Positions 1 through 11,662 of a stretch of DNA of 64,000 nucleotides are shown one piece after another. The notes under the pieces were generated by a model. The model did no database searches. It had not been told where the DNA came from and worked only from the letters and a program-made list of their open reading frames with translations. A program made the position numbers and the translations under genes. The DNA is taken from positions 434,520,421 through 434,584,420 of the forward strand of contig CM060900.1 in the NCBI GenBank assembly GCA_030762935.1. Reading direction: 5' to 3'. This stretch comes from Hymenopus coronatus (Eukaryota > Arthropoda > Insecta > Mantodea > Hymenopodidae). Position 1 is the stretch's first letter. Each line of letters begins with the position of its first letter.

Positions 1-84
1 AAAAGAGAAAATAAATTTTAAAGGGAAACTATCCAATATGCGTAAATTCTGATATAATGTAACAGGAAGCTGACATTTTTGACA

Positions 85-300
85 CCTGAGTACCAGGTGA
101 CCCAACTGCCCCTTATTTGACGTGTGCAGATATACTTCATGTGTTACAAGAGAAAGTTAACGGGGCAATTTCAAGTTAAAACCCGCTAGTTCCCCTCTGG
201 TGGGTTTTACCATGAGATAGCTCCGTCGAGTTTTGCTGCAATTTTAACGCACGAAGATGTATGTTCACAAGCCAAAAATGGGGCAGCTGTATAACATTTC
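85..300. repeat. Dispersed repeat E, two pieces in opposite orientation
   Basis: Positions 88-140 match the reverse complement of 30595-30640 (shared core CCAACTGCCC / GTGCAGATAT), while 208-290 matches 30548-30625 in direct orientation (shared CTCCG.CGAGTT and TTTAACGCACGAA). A third, weaker copy is at 25538-25595. The function and full length are unknown. The rest of 1-547 shows nothing else I can identify. Confidence 0.45.
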
Positions 301-547
301 TGTAGACGCAGAAGTACCATCTAAAACTGGGAATGACTATAACGTCGCTAGAAAATAAATAAAACTCAGAAAACGTAACACGATTAACTCCCATAAAATT
401 ATTTATCTCAATTTTACATTTATTTAATGTACACTGTGTATAACTGTTACTTTAATGAAAATGTGCATGTTCTATAAACCGATTCCAAGCCACTCCTTTG
501 TTTTTACAGTGTTTGCAGATATTGCATTTTTAAGGCATTATTTTTAA

Positions 548-1392
548 TTTCTCTACACGTACTATGTACATAGCATATACATAATGTATTGTATTGTACC
601 CAAAAATTGGATATCGAGATTTCACCAGAAATACATGTTTTGGGAACCCCTGAATCCAAAAAATAATTTCAAGAAAGGGTCCGTGCGTGTTCCTGTGAAC
701 AGCATAGCTCAAAAACGAAAATACCGTTAAATTCAAAATTTGGTATTAAGTTTGGTATCTTCCCAGGGTACAAGAGGAAGATTTTCAAGAAAGTCCCCCC
801 ACCCCAAACTACCCTTTACATTAAAATTTTTCGAAGAGTATGTTTTTCTCTAAATTAGCTATAACGGTTTTGATTAAAATGCCACAAATTAAAAACATTT
901 CCATCATATAAAATGTATACCTTGAATTTTCTGGGAATAGCTTCTGAAAACCTCTTTATTCTGGAAGAATTTTTCTGCATTTTGCATACTAGTAAATCGT
1001 AAGAGATAGACGAAAACTTACTACACAAACAATGTGGATCTCGTTAAAACACGCAATTTATGTCATACACATATTTTTCGTGGAGTTCACCATTTTCGAG
1101 GTATTCCTTGTTATTAGTTTCAGTTTTAAAACACTTAAATGTTTTCTCATGTGGGAACTTATCAACTTCTGGCGACGCAAAGAAACGGATTTCTGTCCCA
1201 ATAGCAAACGTATTTTAAAACACTTGACTGTCGGTTTAACCTAGTGTATTCACTTGTTTCCCTTCTAGTTACAAGGAATTAAGTATTGCGACCGTTTCTG
1301 CTAATGTTTATTTCGATTAGCATGAAGAGATAGAAGAATAAGGCTATTAACAAAGATGTAGAGAAAGTCATGTGAATGGAACACACATTAAT
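548..1392 (+). repeat. R1 repeat, near full length
   Basis: This is a near-complete R1 copy in the orientation used here as forward. It starts at the hairpin end (CTCTACACGTACTATGTACAT), runs through the conserved blocks CCCAAAAATT, TTCACC.GAAATACATGTTTT, AGCATAGCTCAAAAACGAAA, CCCCACCCCAAACTACCCTTTACAT, CTTGAATTTTCTGGGAATAG, GTAAGAGATAGAC and CTAATGTTTATTTCGATTAG, and ends at GTAGAGAAAGTCATGTGAAT. The short open frames inside are not conserved between copies, so it is probably non-coding. It is a mobile repeat of unassigned class. Confidence 0.85.
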
Positions 1393-1570
1393 GTCGTTTT
1401 AGATCTAGCCTTACTCGCTTCAAAATAAGTGTCTTTTGACAAGGGTCTGTTCACCATCAAGATACGTTCCAGTCTAATTATCACTTCCATCAATGATCAG
1501 GAAAACTGTAAACCATAAAAAGGCCAGAAAAAGCTAAGCAAATTTCGCTCAACGGGAGGTGCATAGCATG

Positions 1571-2135
1571 TAAATACTTATTGATGCAAGTGGTAAAAAT
1601 GGTGATTTATATTGTGAGTAGCTTGTGAAATGATACCGTACGCCGAGTACAGTAATCCTACCAACAATATAAAACAATTTTAACACGTGTCATACACTGT
1701 TTTCAGACAGTTCTCAATCCTTGCTAACATATTATAATTATAATTAAAAATAGATTGTTTTACCTGTTTGAGGGAGTTCATGCTTAGTGGTCTGCGGTAT
1801 TCAGTTGTTGCCTTGCTTAGCATCAGTGCTGACAACATGATGACTTACTCGTACAGAACGAAAACATTCTATACAACGGAGACAGTGTAGCAATTGTAAT
1901 TCTGCTCTCTCCGCTGCTTGCATAATTTAGTATGGTTCAGCAGATTCCATGTTCATGACATTCAAATCATCCGCCACTTTATATATCGATACGAGCTTTC
2001 AGAGTCGTACCCTACATGAATAAGGGCCACATTGGAGGGTTATAATTTTAGAACACTGAATGATAGAATGTTCTACCTTTAACACTACTGACATCTGACA
2101 AAAAAACCCTACTTTTAGCACCAACTGTCTAAAAT
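1571..2135 (-). repeat. R2 repeat, uninterrupted copy
   Basis: The reverse complement matches 43003-43590 and the two halves at 47095-47482 and 48342-48481. Landmarks on the minus strand are TTTTAGACAGTTGGTGCTAA, the TGACATTTGAATG-like AATGTCATGAACATGGAATC, GATGCTAAGCAAGGCAACAA, GACCACTAAGCATGAACTCC and the terminal ATCAATAAGTATTT. It is about 565 bp with no conserved reading frame. It supplies one of the empty-site references that date an R1 insertion. Confidence 0.75.
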
Positions 2136-2406
2136 GCAAGTTATTACCAAGTCTAAACATTTGTAAAGTAATTATCTGTCATTGAAACTTGCATCCGTGC
2201 AAAAGGTCAAGCGTTCGACAACAAAAAATTTTGTACACTTTCAAGCTCTGGGAACGAAATATCTAATCACTCACTCATTACAAACCATACGGGGCAAAGT
2301 AATACTGCCAAGCAGTTGTCATCAAATAAGATCAGAAGGACGAGTCTATGTCCAAATAAAGAGCATCGACGCCATTAGAGAGCAAAATATACAACAAATA
2401 ACTTTG

Positions 2407-2865
2407 AAATAGTCTTCCTTCTTCCTTCCTTGCTTCCTCCCACCCTACCTTGCCCCTTTCCTCACCTCTCTATTTCTTTCTTTATATCTTTCTCTCTCTT
2501 TATACTTTTCTTTCTCTCTTCACGTCTCTCTTTCTTGCTCTCCTTTATTTTCTTCTTTGTTTTTTCTTGCCTTCTTCATTATCTTGTTTCTTTGTTTCTT
2601 TCCTTGTTTCTACGTTTCTTTCCTTGTTTCTTAGTTTATTTCCTCGTTTACTTCTCTATTTCATTCTTTCTTTATTTCTTCCTTCCTTCTTTCCTATTTC
2701 CTTCTCTCATTCTTCCCTTTTCTTCTCTTCTTTTTCCTTGTTTACTCCTTTCCTTCTTATATTCTCTGCTTCCCACCTGTCTTCTTTACTTCCTTCTTTA
2801 TTTATTCATTTTTTTCCTTCTTTCTTTCCTACTTCTCTGTTTAGCCTTCTCGTATGTGGTACTTC
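2407..2865. repeat. Polypyrimidine (CT-rich) low-complexity tract
   Basis: About 450 bp of the plus strand is almost only C and T (TTCC, TTTC, CTCT mixtures). Two overlapping forward frames of about 150 codons, rich in Ser, Phe and Leu, stay open only because of this composition, so they are not called as genes. The purine/pyrimidine asymmetry and partial mirror symmetry could allow triplex (H-DNA) structures; that is inference. Confidence 0.85.
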
Positions 2866-4056
2866 TTATTTTTTGGTGTGTAATGTAGTTGGGTACATTT
2901 TTTGAGTAGCGTATATAGTAAGATATTTTGATTTCGTGACCAACTTATACTCCAATCCGATGCTGAAACACAAAGCTATAAATCGCGAGTAGTTTCTCTA
3001 TGCACCAATAAATACCTGCAACAAATCCTGAATCAGGAAAGGAGCATTTTGGGTGGCGAAGAAATGTCAGCAATGACATGAGAAATCTGCAGTTTGTTGT
3101 TATAAGGATCGTTTTGTTGTAAACTAAACATATTATAATTTATTTTTATGTAATGCTATAATTTTTTCTAATGCCAAGATATTTAACCAGACATTTGCCA
3201 CTTTAATAACTGCATCTAACGTGTCAAGTGACACATTCTTAGATGTTTAATAGAAGTCAATAATGAAAAGAGTTTTACCGAAACATAACCTCACTTTTCT
3301 GATGTCAAATTAAGAAGCTATCTGATAACAATAAAAACTTGTGATCATCGTATGCTGAGCAATAGGCGTTTCTCGCTATCATCACTAGTACCACCAATCT
3401 GTAAATAAAGTACGTAGTTTATTTGCTCTCCTTTAAGGGTATCTTGACAACATATATAGAAACATTTTGGAGCGTTTCAGAAAGTCAAAAAGTTTGTTAC
3501 TTTAATTATTCCCGCATTACCCCAGTGATTATGTTCGTATAATACAAATTAATAAAAATTATGAAAATCTAATGAAAAACCTTTTAAGTGAGCATTCAAA
3601 TTTATTTTTCTGCGAATTAGAAATAGATTAATATGCTTCACTGTTATGATCAGAAAATTATTCAGTAACACATTTAAGTTTTTAATACAGGCTGGAAGAT
3701 AAACACCTGACCGTTTTTAAACCAATCGGAACACACTCTTCTTGGCCAAAGATATATTTTAGTCATGTATAAATGCACACAATAACATAGACTTTCGTAT
3801 GGCACGGTTCACAGATGAGTTGATTTGATTTTCAGGTTGATAACACGGTTGGCAGATGTGCTTGTGTTCTGACAGTGAACTTCCAGTTCAGTTGCGATGG
3901 AGTGTTGTCCTATACCGGAGCCTATTCACAGAGTAGAAACGTTTATCAGAACAAACACAGTTTGTACAGAAACTTCTTCCCGCCATTTTCTAACACAAAG
4001 TAACAGTATTTTTGGAGGGAGCGTTGCTTCTATTGAAATATCTCCGGAATTCCCCT
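2866..4056. other. No identifiable feature
   Basis: AT-rich sequence with no long reading frame, no tRNA-like boxes, and no match that I can see to the repeats R1-R3 or the SINE families of this window. Confidence 0.5.
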
Positions 4057-4452
4057 TTAAGGTGATGCATCTGTGAAATTTGGAATTAGACCTAATTAGT
4101 GGATAAAGGCTATTAATTTTTGAACCCTCCAAAAACATTGATTTTTCAAACTGTAATAGTCCATAAAACTACGGCATTGTTTCAAAAAATAATATGGCTA
4201 TTCTCTTTAAAGTGCTTTTGAGAAGCAGTATATATATTTTCAAACAAATTAGTTAAAAATTGCATCCTGTGGGACATTTTGAATATGGAAGAGTACTGGA
4301 AAGAAGGGTTTGCGAGAAAATAAGGTCTAAATTTGGGAATGTCTATTAATAAGCATGCACCCCTCCATCACCTATTCATCAATTAATTGATAGTTAATGT
4401 GCAGAAAGTGTAAAACATATTTTTTTCTAATTTCACAGATGCAACATCTTAA
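4057..4452 (+). mobile_element. R3, MITE-like element with TTAA flanks (complete short copy)
   Basis: TTAA at 4057-4060 is followed by GGTGATGCATCTGTGAAATT. The other end reads AATTTCACAGATGCAACATC and is followed by TTAA at 4449-4452. These are inverted repeats of about 20 bp flanked by a duplicated TTAA. The interior (388 bp) contains CTTTAAAGTGCTTTTGAGA and AATAAGCATGC, shared with other R3 copies. There is no coding capacity. TTAA target duplication is typical of the piggyBac superfamily, so a non-autonomous piggyBac-like element is the leading guess. Confidence 0.7.
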
Positions 4453-4621
4453 CAGCTGTAACTGGTTTACTGTTGAAATCAGCTGAAAAATTCAATGCCA
4501 CTGCCGGTTTCATTCAGCTTGTTCTAAAAGTGAATATATATTTTACCTGTATAACACACACATACACACACACACACACCCTGGGTGGGGTTTAATAAAT
4601 TATTATTACCAATATAAGAAC

Positions 4622-4830
4622 TTTTTTTGGATAGTGTTTAACGTCCGCTTTTACTGCTACGGTAACTCAGGCGATGACACTGAGGATACATGGAATGAAG
4701 ATGGAGCACCGGTGGAATACGATGGCAGGGGAAACCGCAGAACTCGGATAAAACCCGCCTCTGCGCCGCTGTCGACCATAAATCCCACATGCGGTCGCTT
4801 GGGATCGAAACCGGACCGCCCAGATGTATA
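4622..4830 (-). mobile_element. SINE family A, 5' truncated
   Basis: The T-run at 4622-4628 is the A-tail of a minus-strand SINE. The body contains the family landmarks (plus-strand view) GATGACACTGAGGATACATG, GATGGAGCACCGGTGGAAT, GGCAGGGGAAACCG, AAAACCCGCCTCTGCGCCG and CCCACATGCGGTCGCTTGGG. Box B is partly present (GGGATCGAAACC) but the 5' box A head is missing. Reading frames in this segment are shadows of the SINE. Confidence 0.8.
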
Positions 4831-5975
4831 ATAAGCTGTAACTGAGTTTGTTCTGATACACATTTCAGGCGAGTGAATGTGCTCGGGTACCGGCCGACGC
4901 TCCATCGCAACTGAACTGGTAGCAGTGCATTGCCAGACCATAACAATAAGCTATCAACTGTGTTAGCAACCTAAAAAAATCAAATCAAATCATAATGAAG
5001 CATACCATCTGAAGCTGTATGCCATTGTACACATTGCAATAAGATTAAAATGCATCTGTACCTAAGCACATAGTCTGCTGATTGGTATAAAGCAGTCAGC
5101 TGTAATGCCCCAGCCTATACTTATCAGAAGTTTAACCGGCGGATATGTTACTTAAGAATATTGTTCTGAACCACGAATTACAGCAGCCACAACCCGTCAT
5201 AGCAATTAAAACACAATGCTACCATTAGAGCAACACATTTATGGCAGATTATCCGATTGTTTATTTTTAAACCTCTATCACCAGTTTGATAAATGAATGC
5301 GACAGTGAATTGATAACAGTATAAACCAACCATCAACGCAAACATTATAACGCGATTTCTGTTCGTACTAGACAATGTCGTTACAACTCGGTTGCCTACA
5401 TAAAGAGGGGTTTTCAAAAGCTTTGCGAAATGAGACTTCAAACTATTTTTCTCATTCTGTTAAAATAATTCAACATTACAATTCAGTACCATTATATGTT
5501 AATTTCAGAATGAAGTTTTCAATTCTGAAGAAAGGTGTAATAAATTCAGGTTTATAATAAGGACTATAAACAAGCTATAAGTTTTAAAAATACTTATCTA
5601 ATTTGGTCAAAATATTTGCTCAACTCTGTTGAAATTTACAACAAACCTGTATCATCTTATACTGTAAATCATATCCAAATTTCATAAATCTGTAACATTG
5701 TAAAGTAAAAATGTTACGACTTCTTTTATAGATTACTACATTTTAATTACATCCTCTTAAACAACCATTATAAAAGTATTTCGAGGGTAATTGTTTATTC
5801 AACAAATGTCAGTATGGCTTCAGAGCTTCTCTTAATATCTACTTATTGTTGCAATGACCTGCTTTATCAAAAATTGCTTTAAACCCTTTAAATGGGTAAT
5901 TATATACAATGTCGTTTTTTGACACTTTGCACATCCAATTTTAATTAACACGTTCTAAGTTTTATAGCCTAAAAA
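4831..5975. other. No identifiable feature
   Basis: AT-rich DNA with short unconserved frames only. I see no repeat match, tRNA-like box or satellite in it. Confidence 0.45.
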
Positions 5976-6730
5976 TACAGGGTGATTAAAATACTTTTAC
6001 AACGTATGGAGATAGATTGCTTACATCGAAACAAGAAAGTGGGTTTATATAAGCATATGCTCTAAAACTCTTCATTTTCACGTTATCAATTTACTAATGA
6101 AAGTTTACGTCCAGCGAGTTTCCGGATTTCTTTATCTCTGTACTCATTCGTAGAAAACAGCTTAAATGAAAATGTGTCCTTACAAAAAAAAAAAAGAAGA
6201 AGAAGAAGCATGGGTTTATGCATGATGGGGCTCCAGCACATTTTAGTCCATTGCTCGAGATGAACTGGTTGGCATCTACCATGATGGATGGATAAGTAGA
6301 GGAAAACCAGTTCTATGGCCTGCACATTCTCCCGACCTCAACCATTTGGATTTTTATCTTTGAAAGCATCTTAAACAATTTGTTTATCCAGCAGACATTC
6401 CGGCTAAAGAAACTCTTAATCTACGTATCATGGAAGTTTGAGAAATAAACGACCGATAGGGAGTATTTGACTGTCAATACCTCAATGTGACTAGACCCAA
6501 GAGGAGCATTTGTTATGAGCTGTGGTTCTGTTGAACACCTCCTAACAGACTGACAACATCAACAATAGAATAGTGTGTTACTTTAAAATGTTTTGACTAA
6601 CAATATTTTGAACCTCGATAAATCGAAAACGAAAGGTTTTGGGACATTTGCTTATGTTAACATTTTTTCTTGTTTCTATGTAAGGAAGCAGTCCCAAAAA
6701 TTTGTAAAAGTATTTTTGAATCATCCTGTA
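5976..6730 (+). pseudogene. Tc1/mariner-type transposon relic with transposase fragment
   Basis: The terminal inverted repeats begin TACAGGGTGATTAAAATACT (5976) and end AGTATTTTTGAATCATCCTGTA (6730), with TA at each end. Between 6210 and 6440, two plus-strand frames separated by a frameshift read MHDGAPAHF, then WPAHSPDLNHLDFYL (stop in place of Trp) KHLKQFVYPADIP. These match the second and third catalytic-Asp regions of Tc1/mariner transposases (HDGAPAHF and WPARSPDLNPLDFFLW type). The N-terminal DNA-binding region and first Asp are missing, so the element is dead and internally deleted. A (A)n(GAA)n stretch at 6183-6208 sits just before the coding remnant. Confidence 0.85.
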
Positions 6731-7041
6731 TAAGTGCGGCTCTAATTTCTTCATCCTCACCAATATATTCGATCTGTTGTTAAACACATTGCGTACACAA
6801 GTATTATTATTATTATTATCATCTGGATAGTGAGATAGTGTTAATTAAGTTTTCTTCCTTTGCGCTCAATGATGTGATGTGTATTACCGCTACATCTGAC
6901 GGTGGAGTTGTGATTCACTTGGTTGAGTATAATCGCTCATGTCCTACTACTCTCCTGTATAGGTGGCTGACAATGGTCTGATTCGATATGAGTGACTGAT
7001 GATATGTTTCCAGATCATTCAGCTATCAGGTACAGAAGCAA

Positions 7042-7061
7042 AAAAAAAAAAAAAAAAAAAG
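7042..7061 (+). repeat. Poly(A) run
   Basis: About 20 A residues just upstream of a minus-oriented R1 copy. It may be the remains of a retroposon tail, but no SINE body is recognisable to its left. Confidence 0.6.
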
Positions 7062-7077
7062 GGGCTCAATTCTTACG

Positions 7078-8157
7078 AAAGATTACTATTGTATCTACAT
7101 CATGCTAATCGAGATAAACCTTAGCAGTAGTTTTATTACTTTCTTCCTTGTAAGTAGAAGAGAAATAAGGGAACACATTAGGCTAAAGCGATAGTCAAAT
7201 TATTTAAAAGCTGGTCACCATGTGAACAACTGAGATTCGGTTGGCTTTGCACGACCAGCAGTAAAACAAAAAAGAAATGAAATGAAAGGTGCCTTCTCGT
7301 TTGAGAAAAGTTATGTAGTTTGAAAAAGTTGAAATTGAAAAAAAAACAACTAATATCTCGGAAACAGGTGGCTCTACAAAACATATGAAATACATTTATG
7401 TCATCCACTTCCTTCACATTATTGCCTGGCTACGGGCCGACCACTTATTTCAGGTTCTCCATTCTGTGGTTTCGTGCCGTTGGCTCCCCGACAGACTTTT
7501 GACCCCTAGGTATTCGTTTGTAAGTCCTAGGGAGTGTCAGTCCTAAATAGGGGGAGAGTAAGCTCAAGACAGATAAACAGAAACATGATAAAAAATAAGC
7601 TTATACAATATGGTTTCATAAATGTTTGCTTTGCCTCTGGAATTGGACGGGATTGCTCAGAGGTTTTCTACATTTTTTTATGTATTATGCTTTACTCTAT
7701 CTCCTGCAGTTTATCAGTAATGCGAAAGTCATCAAAAAGAAGAGGTCTTCAGAAGATATACATAGAAAGCCATATATATGTATGTATATATTAATTGTCA
7801 CGTAAATATCTTAAAAATATAGTATCTCAGTCAAAACCGTTAGAGCTGTTTTTGACAAATAAGCATTTTCGAAAAATCTTTCATGTAAATGTAGCTTGGA
7901 ATGGAAGATTTTTCTGTAAAACGTCATGTCGCTTCCTTGAAAGATACTGAACTTGAATACCAAGTTGGTACATAACAGAGTTATGCTGTTCTCTGTCTCT
8001 CTTACACACATACACACACACACAGACTATTTTTTAAAAGATGCCTTTCTTTTGGAATCAGGGGTCGTAAAAGCATGAATTTTCTGGCGAAATCTCTATA
8101 TTGAATTTTCGGTTGCTATGCAACACCTTATCTTCCCACTACTCGTACATTGTAAGT
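7078..8157 (-). repeat. R1 repeat, interrupted by SINE-B tail
   Basis: Reverse-orientation R1 blocks run from CATGCTAATCGAGATAAACC through AGCGATAGTCAAAT, TATCTCGGAAAC and CTCTACAAAACATATG to about 7399, then resume near 7658 (TTTTCTACATTTTTTTATGT) through AGTCATCAAAAAGA, AATACCAAGTTGGTACATAA and the degraded hairpin end near 8155. Positions 7400-7562 are a family B SINE tail. The protomicrosatellite site here is a CT/CA mixture at 7990-8025. Confidence 0.75.
7400..7562 (+). mobile_element. SINE family B, tail fragment
   Basis: It contains the family B tail TCATCCACTTCCTT, GGGCCGACCACTTATT, GGTTCTCCATTCTGTGGTTT, GGCTCCCCGACAGACTTTTG and CCCCTAGGTATTCG, shared with 52838-53206 and, inverted, with 10587-10972. 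The tRNA-like head and body are absent, so it is 5' truncated. It lies within an R1 copy. Confidence 0.75.
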
Positions 8158-8899
8158 GGGTTAGTTTGAAGGCAATAAGGCCTATGCTTAGTAGATTTAA
8201 TTAAAGTATAATCTATAAAAAGAAAAGCATAGATCAGCGATAGATACAAGCCACTGTGAATTTTCCGTTACACTTTCTATGGTGCTACTTGGACATTCTT
8301 CAACAAGGTAGCAGCCACAGTAAATCTTTCCTCATATTACCATCTCTGCTAATATTCGCTTGACCAATAATATGTGTTTCAAAGTTGGGCCAAAGTAACC
8401 TATTGGTGGTCAAATTAGCTCCAGTTTATGGTAAAAGGTTCAATATTGTATTATTACTGCCTATAATTTATCTGATAGGAGTTATCCTGAATAAGAGTTG
8501 AATGGAGTATTCAAATTTTAAAGTTAATTTAACAACGAAAAAAGCGCTACTGAATATTTTTATACACAAACAGTTTAGAGTATAATGAATAAATTAGGTA
8601 TTAAATATATGAAATAATGGTGTTATAAATAATTTAAATAAAAGTAAATACTTTAAATAGATGAAATTGAAATACATATTGCAACTAAAGTAAGTATTAT
8701 TATTAAATACAAACAAATATAAACAGCTGAAATATAAATTTATGGTAGTTAAGAATGAAAATAATGATAAGTATTTTAAGATTTGGTAAAAGAAAGGGAG
8801 AAAAGAAAACGCATGTTAAAATTTAAATGTAGACTTTTGTTTTTGTAGTATAGTTTGCTTTAACCGATATCTGTAAATTTTTAAATCTGCAACTTTGTT
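8158..8899. other. No identifiable feature
   Basis: Very AT-rich stretch (especially 8500-8880) without an open frame or a repeat match that I can see. Confidence 0.45.
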
Positions 8900-9165
8900 T
8901 TTCAAGTGAGAGATCAGCGTTTGTTTCATCTCCGTTTTGTTTTATTTGTGGTCATGCAAGACGAACCGAATTGTTATAGCGACGACTTTTTAAAAGAGTT
9001 GACCATCGCTTTAGCCTAGTGTATAAACTTATTTCCGCCCTACTTACAAGGGACTAATAGAACTATCTCTGCTAATGTTTATCCGATTACCACGATGCAG
9101 ATAAAGGAATAATCTTTTGTAGCAATAGTTTGTATAGAAAGACATGTGATTAGAACATATACGAT
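8900..9165 (+). repeat. R1 repeat, 3' part
   Basis: Forward R1 blocks GCAAGACGAACCGAATT, ATCGCTTTAGCCTAGTGTAT, CTAATGTTTATCCGATTA, GAATAATCTTTTGTAG and AAAGACATGTGATTAGAAC. The first two thirds of the repeat are missing. Confidence 0.7.
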
Positions 9166-9773
9166 TTTCTGAATTCTGGTGTCCTCAACAATGTATTTCC
9201 GGAAAATCTTTGCATCGAATTTAAGGAAGGAATACAAATCTTCTCTTCATATTATGTGCATTGTACATACGTGTTAGAGAAAATAATACATGGCTTGTTT
9301 TTGGCATATTTAAAACCAAAATTTTAAATTCACTGATCGAATGAATGTGTTTGGAAACAAACATATACATATAGATAATGCGTGGATAAAAATGGAATAC
9401 CTTTTTCAGAACTTCATGATTGCATTATGTACTGAATAAGCTTTCCAGGCTTGAAGATTTGTTCATCATCCATTCCTCTCCCTAACAGCTTCTGTTCTTG
9501 ACATGTTCACCGATGCAGTGTTAATGGCGCTGTCTACGCAACTGGAGATTATATCCATTATCATCCTGTTTTATTGACAATATCATTAGCATCAATTGTT
9601 CAGCTTCCAGTCACAACTATAACTTACTCGTTTAATAGTTTGCTGATGATACTACGTATGATATTTAAGATGTGAAGGTTAAACTAACATAACGATAGTA
9701 AAAGTTACATGAAACCCCTCGAAAACACAAAGGATGGTATTCACTATCTACTCGCTAACTATAACTTACCGTC
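9166..9773. other. No identifiable feature
   Basis: Unremarkable AT-rich DNA with no long open frame and no repeat match seen. Confidence 0.4.
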
Positions 9774-10065
9774 TTAAGGTGATGCATCTGTATAAGATAT
9801 CTTTTTAAATTTTTATCAATTATGATTCAGAATAATACTTTATACTGTCTAAAACTCATTGGTGCAATAAAACTGAGCCACAAGATGCACTTTAAAATAA
9901 ATATTCACACGAAAAGCTACTTTTGCAGAACATTATTTTGAAAACAGGTATGCTGTATTATATAATTTTATATTATCCCTAATTAATTTAAAAACATTAT
10001 TATTTTATGTACTCCTCAATTCTCTTTATTTTTCAAAATTTTATAATCTATTTCTGGAAATTGGG
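9774..10065 (+). mobile_element. R3 MITE-like element, 3' truncated
   Basis: TTAA at 9774-9777 is followed by GGTGATGCATCTGT, the same end as 4057-4080. The interior matches R3 at 36060-36170 in ATTTTATATTATCCCTAATTA, TTATTTTATGTACTCCTC and TTTTTCAAAATTTTATAATC. The right end was not found. Confidence 0.6.
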
Positions 10066-10586
10066 AGCAGTTGCCACATGCTTTGGAGTGCCTGTCATCT
10101 GCTGGTGATTTGCAGTACTTTGTGCTGCCACCTAGCGACAAGTATTGTCAAAAAGGAAAAATTACCTTTGGAACAAATCGATAGAGCATGCAGTGGCGGA
10201 CGAAATGCGAGTTAGTTGCATTGGATACCGCATCGATCTACGATACAAATGGATCCAAATGTACCACTTTGTTTCTGATCTCCTCTTTTAACTGAAACAC
10301 TTCCGTCTTCTAATTTTTAGTTCCCATTTTAATAGCATTGATATAAACCGAAGGCGGACCCTTTAATTATAACTTAGTATTTTAAACACTATGCCGAAAT
10401 AGTACAAAATATTTCACAAGATCATAATTATTCGCCGTTATCCTTATTCGAAAGGTTTACTTTCCCTTTGAAAATATTTTATATAAATTGCAACGCATTA
10501 AATAAGCAGTGGATGCGGACTGGCAGACGAGTGGGATAAAAGGACGGTCGGATGGCCGGCTGGATGTATGAATAGTGAGGTATTTT

Positions 10587-10972
10587 TCGTTTCGTAGTCA
10601 GCTTACCTTCCCTTTATGCAGGACTGACACCTCCCTAGGACTCACAAACCGATACCCAGAGTTCACAAGCCTGTCAGGGAGCCAAGGACACGAAACCACA
10701 GAATGCAGAACCTGGAACGAGTGGTGGGCCCGTAGTCATACATGAGCGTGAGGAAGTGGATGATATGCAATGCAAGCGAAATGGATGATAGGAAAGGTGA
10801 TGGTGGAGCAATTGGTAGAATGAGTGGATGGGGAAACCGAAAAACCCGGAGAAATATCACCCAGACGCCGCTTTGTCATCCACAAATTCCACATGTGGGC
10901 ACTTGGGGTTGAATCCGGGCCACCTAAATGGGAGGCGAGCGGTCTAACCACTCAAACCACGGTGCCGCTGAG
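10587..10972 (-). mobile_element. SINE family B, near full length
   Basis: On the minus strand the order is: tRNA-like head near 10972 (weak box A in the GTTTGAGTGGTTAGACC region), degenerate box B GGATTCAACCCC, body CCACATGTGGAATTTGTGGA, GGGTTTTTCGGTTTCCCC, middle CACCTTTCCTATCATCCATT, then the family B tail with CAGGTTCTGCATTCTGTGGT and AGGAGGTGTCAGTCCTGC. Its left end TTTCGTAGTC matches the right end of the 52838-53206 copy. Reading frames in this interval are SINE shadows. Confidence 0.85.
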
Positions 10973-11454
10973 GCATCTTTATGCTTGTCAAATTATTAAA
11001 GCCATTATACAATTACTTATTACATGGGTCGTTGACTGTACATACATTTTTCAAGACGCAAGTCAAATATGACAAAAATAAACAAATGGGAGAGGAAAGA
11101 AGAATGTAGCTATTAATTGCCTCTGACTAACTAAACAAATTCAATCTTGCTTCCCGCACTGTAACCAGGGTATTAAACATGATTTTCAGTTCTTCTGGTC
11201 AGCCAGTTCTTCCCAGCATACAAATCTCCTTCTAGCAGGACTCCACATAATGTTTTGAGTTTTTATGTACCCTAGTTCTCCCACGCTGCACACTGTGCAA
11301 AAATGTGCACCTAGTTTTCATCCAAACCACACACTGGGCAGATTCTTCTGCCAAAATCTGTGTCCTCTAACCTCTTAGTCTAAACTATGCCATTCCTGTT
11401 CTTCTTTTCTTCCTAAATGAAGTATATGTGCTTCTTCACCCCTGTTTATTTACT

Positions 11455-11662
11455 ACTTTAGCTTGGTTAGTCACATCGAACGATAAATGAAATAGGTGAA
11501 ATGATCTCGGAGTACATGAAGTTTAAAATTACTCGACATTTTTCTTGTCAGGATAAGGGAAAACCCCGAAAAAGCCTTAATCGGTTAACACCCTAAGAGA
11601 GATTCGAACCCGCGACCTCTTGAATGTGAAGCAGACACACTACCCCCAAGCTGCCGAGGCAG
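11455..11662 (-). mobile_element. SINE family D, tRNA-derived
   Basis: The minus strand has a tRNA-like head GCCTCGGCAGCTTGGGGGTA and box B GGGTTCGAATCTC (11600-11615), then a body shared with 15238-15425: TTTTCGGGG, CTCCGAGATCATTTCACC and CGATGTGACTAACCAAG. Short target duplications could not be assigned. Confidence 0.75.

Noticed and set aside
548..1392. R1 as a Helitron because of its terminal hairpin
   Set aside because: The hairpin is followed by AAAGTA rather than a CTRR terminus and lies at about the very end, and no TC start or A/T target rule could be confirmed.
2430..2905. Two forward frames of about 150 codons that look like hydrophobic membrane proteins
   Set aside because: Both lie wholly in the CT-rich tract and overlap in different frames; Ser/Phe/Leu content follows from composition.
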